Shown: one piece after another, positions 62,001 to 64,000 of the stretch | How the letters are laid out: each line of letters opens with the position of its first letter | Position numbering within the stretch: position 1 is the stretch's first letter | Origin: Orychophragmus violaceus | Taxonomy: Eukaryota; Streptophyta; Magnoliopsida; Brassicales; Brassicaceae | NCBI GenBank assembly: GCA_030180135.1 | Contig: CM058240.1 | Span: 70,861,581-70,925,580, forward strand | Length of the DNA stretch: 64,000 nucleotides | Reading direction: 5' to 3' | Translations under genes and position numbers: made by a program | The notes under the pieces: generated by a model | The model's input: only the letters and a program-made list of their open reading frames with translations | Database searches by the model: none | What the model was told of the DNA's origin: nothing

Positions 62001-64000
62001 AACAGATTCAAAGATCAAAGGGCAAACTACTCTTATGGTGCAGCTGGACCAGGCTCTTCTTCAATGCAACAATGTGATGAAGGGAGAGCAATGGTGGTCC
62101 ATCAAGCTCCATCCATGACTGCTCAAAGTGATGTGGTAAGAAGGTCAGACCTTGAGGCTCTCATCAAAGCCCTCAAGGATAACTCTGGTATGGTTCTTGG
62201 TACTTCACTCTTTGCTTCAAACAAACTGAAACCTTTGATCATTGATTCAGGAGCCTCTCATCATATGATAAGTGATTCTAGGTTGATAAACAATGTTGAA
62301 CCTGTCTTAGGAAGTGTAGTGATTGCAAATGGTGATAAAATTCCAATACAAGGCATAGGAAATCTGAAATTGTTTAACAAAGAATCTAAAGCCTTCTTTA
62401 TGCCTAGTTTCACTTCAAACTTAGTTTCTGTAAAAAGGATAGCCACTGATTTGAATTGCAATGTTGTTTTCAGTCCTAATGATGTTGTGTTTCAGGATAT
62501 TAAAACAAGTAAGTTGATTGGGAAAGGTGTGACAAAGGATCAGCTCTACATGGTTGAAGACACCAATCCCTCTTCTGAATTATCTACTGCTTTATCTACT
62601 TGTGTTGGTGTGGATGATTCTATTTGGCATGCTAGATTAGGACATCCACACTCTAGGGCCTTAGGACTTTTATTACCTTCTGTTTCGTTTAAGAATGATG
62701 ATTGTGAGGCTTGTATCCTTGGTAAACATTGCAAATCTGTTTTTCCAAACTCTAAAACTACTTATGAAAGTTGCTTTGATCTTGTTCATTCTGATGTGTG
62801 GACTGCTCCTTGTTTGTCTAGAGAGAACCATAAGTATTTTGTCACTTTCATTGATGAAAAATCTAAGTATACTTGGATAACACTGATGCAAACTAAAGAT
62901 AGAGTTTTAGAAGCTTTTATAAACTTTCAAAATCATGTTACTAACCATTTCAATGCTAAGATCAAAATTTTTAGATCAGATAATGGTGGTGAATATACAA
63001 GCAATGCCTTCAAACAACACTTATCCAAGCATGGGATTCTCCATCAAACAAGCTGTCCCTACACTCCCCAACAAAATGGAGTGGCTGAGAGAAAGAACAG
63101 ACACTTGATGGAGGTGGCAAGGTCCATGATGTTCTATAGGAATGTTCCTAAGAGGTTTTGGGGAGATGCAGTGATGACAGCATGCTATTTGATCAACAGA
63201 ACTCCCACAAAAGTTCTTAAGGATCAATCTCCATTTCAGGTATTAAACAACACAAATCCATTGGTTGATCACTTACGTGTGTTTGGGTGTATTTGCTTTG
63301 TGTTAATACCAGGAGAACAAAGAGATAAGTTGGATGCTAAGAGCACCAAAGCTATGTTCATTGGTTACTCCACAACACAAAGAGGATACAAGTGTTATGT
63401 ACCTGAAACAAGGAAGGTTTTGATCTCAAGAGATGTGAAGTTTATGGAAACAAGGAGTTTCTATGATGAAAAGAATTGGGATAGCTTGAAAGATCTTCCC
63501 ACTTCTCAATCAGATAGAGCAGCTAACCTAAGGATGATCATGGAAAACTTGGGTATTAGTATGCCCCAGCAACCGGCCAAGACAAGCCCTACCACTTCAG
63601 TCCCTGCTCCAACTTCAGAAACTCCTCAACATTCCCATCTTGATCATGAGGGGGACACTCATGAATCAGCATCAGAACCGCAAGTGGCTGATCCTTCAAC
63701 ACATGATCAAGCTGAAAATGAGGAGCATGAGGAACATGAGGAAGAACCTGAGGAGTTGGATCATCAAAATGAAGAGGTTGAACAGCCTGTTGTGAATGAG
63801 CAGCAACAAGTTCAAGTGTTAAGAAGGAGTACAAGGGAGAAAAAGGATCCATCAGAATGGAAGAAGACTAGGGTTTACTTCAACAGCAAGGCAGTAGCTC
63901 ATCCCATTCAAGCTGTTTGTAGCTTAGCTCATGTACCTTTGGATCATCAAGTGTTCATTGGGAAGTTGGATCAAGAACATGTACCAACAACCTATGAAGA
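61158..64000 (+). CDS. Copia gag-pol polyprotein, 3' truncated by the window edge
   Basis: One open frame of 947 codons with no stop runs to the edge. The start is the first in-frame ATG after the leader (GCAATGGAG context), giving a protein beginning MENSRVIIP. The product is the structural and enzymatic polyprotein of the element, cleaved by its own protease in cytoplasmic particles. Order by residue: Gag N-terminal segment (GANYIVW at 14-20) and UBN2-type Gag domain (about 78-235); CCHC knuckle (255-268); aspartic protease with DSGASHHM at 363-370; HHCC zinc-binding region (H491, H496, C516, C519); integrase core with D546, D608 and E644; the FGC...RDV conserved block (about 709-760); an acidic Glu/His-rich linker (about 820-890) ending in LRRSTRE. 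The reverse transcriptase/RNase H part (normally about 400-500 more residues) is outside. All catalytic residues I can check are intact, so the copy may be functional. Confidence 0.95.
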   Translation, partial: MENSRVIIPVILKGANYIVWARMVKSALGGRGLWKYIMRSTAPEKVVKVKAKVGTEAEAKEDVESHEDTSEADEEAWIQGDQNVLSILQSSLDQHLLEAYSYCVTSKQLWDTIEKVYGNKSNLTRVFEVKLAINNLQQEDMEFKAHFGKFSSLWSELEMLRPPSSDPLVLQERREQDKVFALLLTLNSSYNGLIKHILRADTLPDIDDVCGQIQKEQGSFGLFKGKGELVTANKGMYKADERQSYGGDKRGVLMCDFCKKSGHLKDRCWRLHPNLRPSSHNNRFKDQRANYSYGAAGPGSSSMQQCDEGRAMVVHQAPSMTAQSDVVRRSDLEALIKALKDNSGMVLGTSLFASNKLKPLIIDSGASHHMISDSRLINNVEPVLGSVVIANGDKIPIQGIGNLKLFNKESKAFFMPSFTSNLVSVKRIATDLNCNVVFSPNDVVFQDIKTSKLIGKGVTKDQLYMVEDTNPSSELSTALSTCVGVDDSIWHARLGHPHSRALGLLLPSVSFKNDDCEACILGKHCKSVFPNSKTTYESCFDLVHSDVWTAPCLSRENHKYFVTFIDEKSKYTWITLMQTKDRVLEAFINFQNHVTNHFNAKIKIFRSDNGGEYTSNAFKQHLSKHGILHQTSCPYTPQQNGVAERKNRHLMEVARSMMFYRNVPKRFWGDAVMTACYLINRTPTKVLKDQSPFQVLNNTNPLVDHLRVFGCICFVLIPGEQRDKLDAKSTKAMFIGYSTTQRGYKCYVPETRKVLISRDVKFMETRSFYDEKNWDSLKDLPTSQSDRAANLRMIMENLGISMPQQPAKTSPTTSVPAPTSETPQHSHLDHEGDTHESASEPQVADPSTHDQAENEEHEEHEEEPEELDHQNEEVEQPVVNEQQQVQVLRRSTREKKDPSEWKKTRVYFNSKAVAHPIQAVCSLAHVPLDHQVFIGKLDQEHVPTTYE
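62220..62500 (+). other. Aspartic protease domain of gag-pol
   Basis: The catalytic motif is D363-S-G-A-S-H-H-M (62244-62267), preceded by hydrophobic PLII. The flap and later strand pattern is recognisable in VIANGDKIPIQGIG and FMPSFTSNLVSV. The protease is a retropepsin that works as a dimer to process the polyprotein. The active-site triad is intact. Confidence 0.9.
62622..63450 (+). other. Integrase domain of gag-pol (HHCC plus D,D35E core)
   Basis: The pre-integrase zinc domain has WHARLGHP (H491, H496) and CEAC (C516, C519). The catalytic core has LVHSDVW (D546), FRSDNGGEY (D608) and QQNGVAERKNR (E644), with exactly 35 residues between D608 and E644. The downstream LRVFGCICFV, FIGYS and ISRDVKF blocks are the conserved C-terminal region of copia integrases. 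The enzyme inserts the cDNA into chromosomes. No chromodomain is visible, as expected for copia. All catalytic residues are present. Confidence 0.93.
63610..63845 (+). other. Acidic linker between integrase and reverse transcriptase
   Basis: Residues about 818-896 are rich in Glu, His, Gln and Pro, with short repeats such as EEHEEHEEEPEEL, and end in LRRSTREKKDP. Plant copia polyproteins commonly have a variable linker that ends in an RRSTR-like motif before the reverse transcriptase. The linker contains no recognisable enzyme domain. Short repeats here vary readily by slippage. Confidence 0.75.

Larger units (their letters stand above)
60397..64000 (+). mobile_element. Ty1/copia LTR retrotransposon, 5' part, inserted in the satellite
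   Basis: The order seen is 5' LTR, primer-binding site complementary to the 3' end of initiator tRNA-Met, leader, gag, protease, integrase. Integrase lying directly after protease and before reverse transcriptase is the copia order (gypsy elements place integrase last). The coding frame is open from 61158 to the window edge with no stop or frameshift. Reverse transcriptase, RNase H, polypurine tract and 3' LTR must lie to the right, so completeness cannot be judged. Typical plant copia elements are about 5 kb, which would put the right end a few kb outside. I cannot assign a lineage securely. The base composition is clearly different from the satellite, including ordinary CpG content. Confidence 0.96.

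Noticed and set aside
61333..63852. Several 60-87 codon open frames on the - strand, and one on the + strand at 62695-62880, within the gag-pol region
   Set aside because: All lie inside the continuous gag-pol frame and have no recognisable domain. They are shadows of that gene.
60397..64000. Ty3/gypsy, retrovirus-like or ONSEN identity for the element
   Set aside because: Integrase precedes the reverse transcriptase position, so it is not gypsy. No envelope gene can be judged in the window. The heat-shock-like motifs alone do not establish ONSEN membership without a family alignment.

Overview
The window is plant nuclear DNA, most likely from a eudicot. It has two parts: a very large satellite array (1-60396) and the 5' half of a Ty1/copia LTR retrotransposon (60397 to the window end) inserted into that array. 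The copia call rests on the TGGTATCAGAGC primer-binding site, the protease-then-integrase domain order and the absence of any bacterial gene organisation. I see no host gene and no RNA gene.

The satellite is about 277 complete head-to-tail monomers plus one truncated monomer, all on the + strand, with a basic length of 217 bp. Indel variants are 216, 218 and 219 bp. A typical monomer is about 32% GC, contains no CpG, and carries short dyads and an ACATATGT palindrome. Monomers differ at a small set of recurring sites. Combinations of those sites show that the array grew by repeated block duplication rather than one regular higher-order repeat. Offsets I can read include 3476 bp (16 monomers; 1.3-10.4 kb), 4996, 3691 and 1955 bp (23, 17 and 9 monomers; 10.4-23.7 kb), 4348 bp (20; 23.7-29.5 kb), 4131 bp (19; 29.1-37.6 kb), 6522/6087 bp (30/28; 37.6-50.2 kb) and a nest of 6086, 3045 and 2174 bp (28, 14 and 10; 50.2-60.4 kb). 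A centromeric or pericentromeric location is a reasonable inference but is not proven by sequence alone. The short open frames in the array start only at TTG, are repeat by-products and are not annotated as genes.

The retrotransposon begins in the middle of the last monomer. It shows a 504-bp 5' LTR (60397-60900) with a TATA box, the initiator-tRNA-Met primer site directly after it, a 245-nt leader, and one uninterrupted gag-pol frame from 61158 to the window edge (947 codons). That frame includes a CCHC zinc knuckle, a DSG protease site, an HHCC zinc-binding domain and a D,D35E integrase core. Reverse transcriptase, RNase H, the polypurine tract and the 3' LTR lie beyond the window. The intact frame suggests a fairly recent, possibly autonomous insertion. 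Heat-shock-element-like motifs in the LTR and especially the leader are the most testable regulatory observation.
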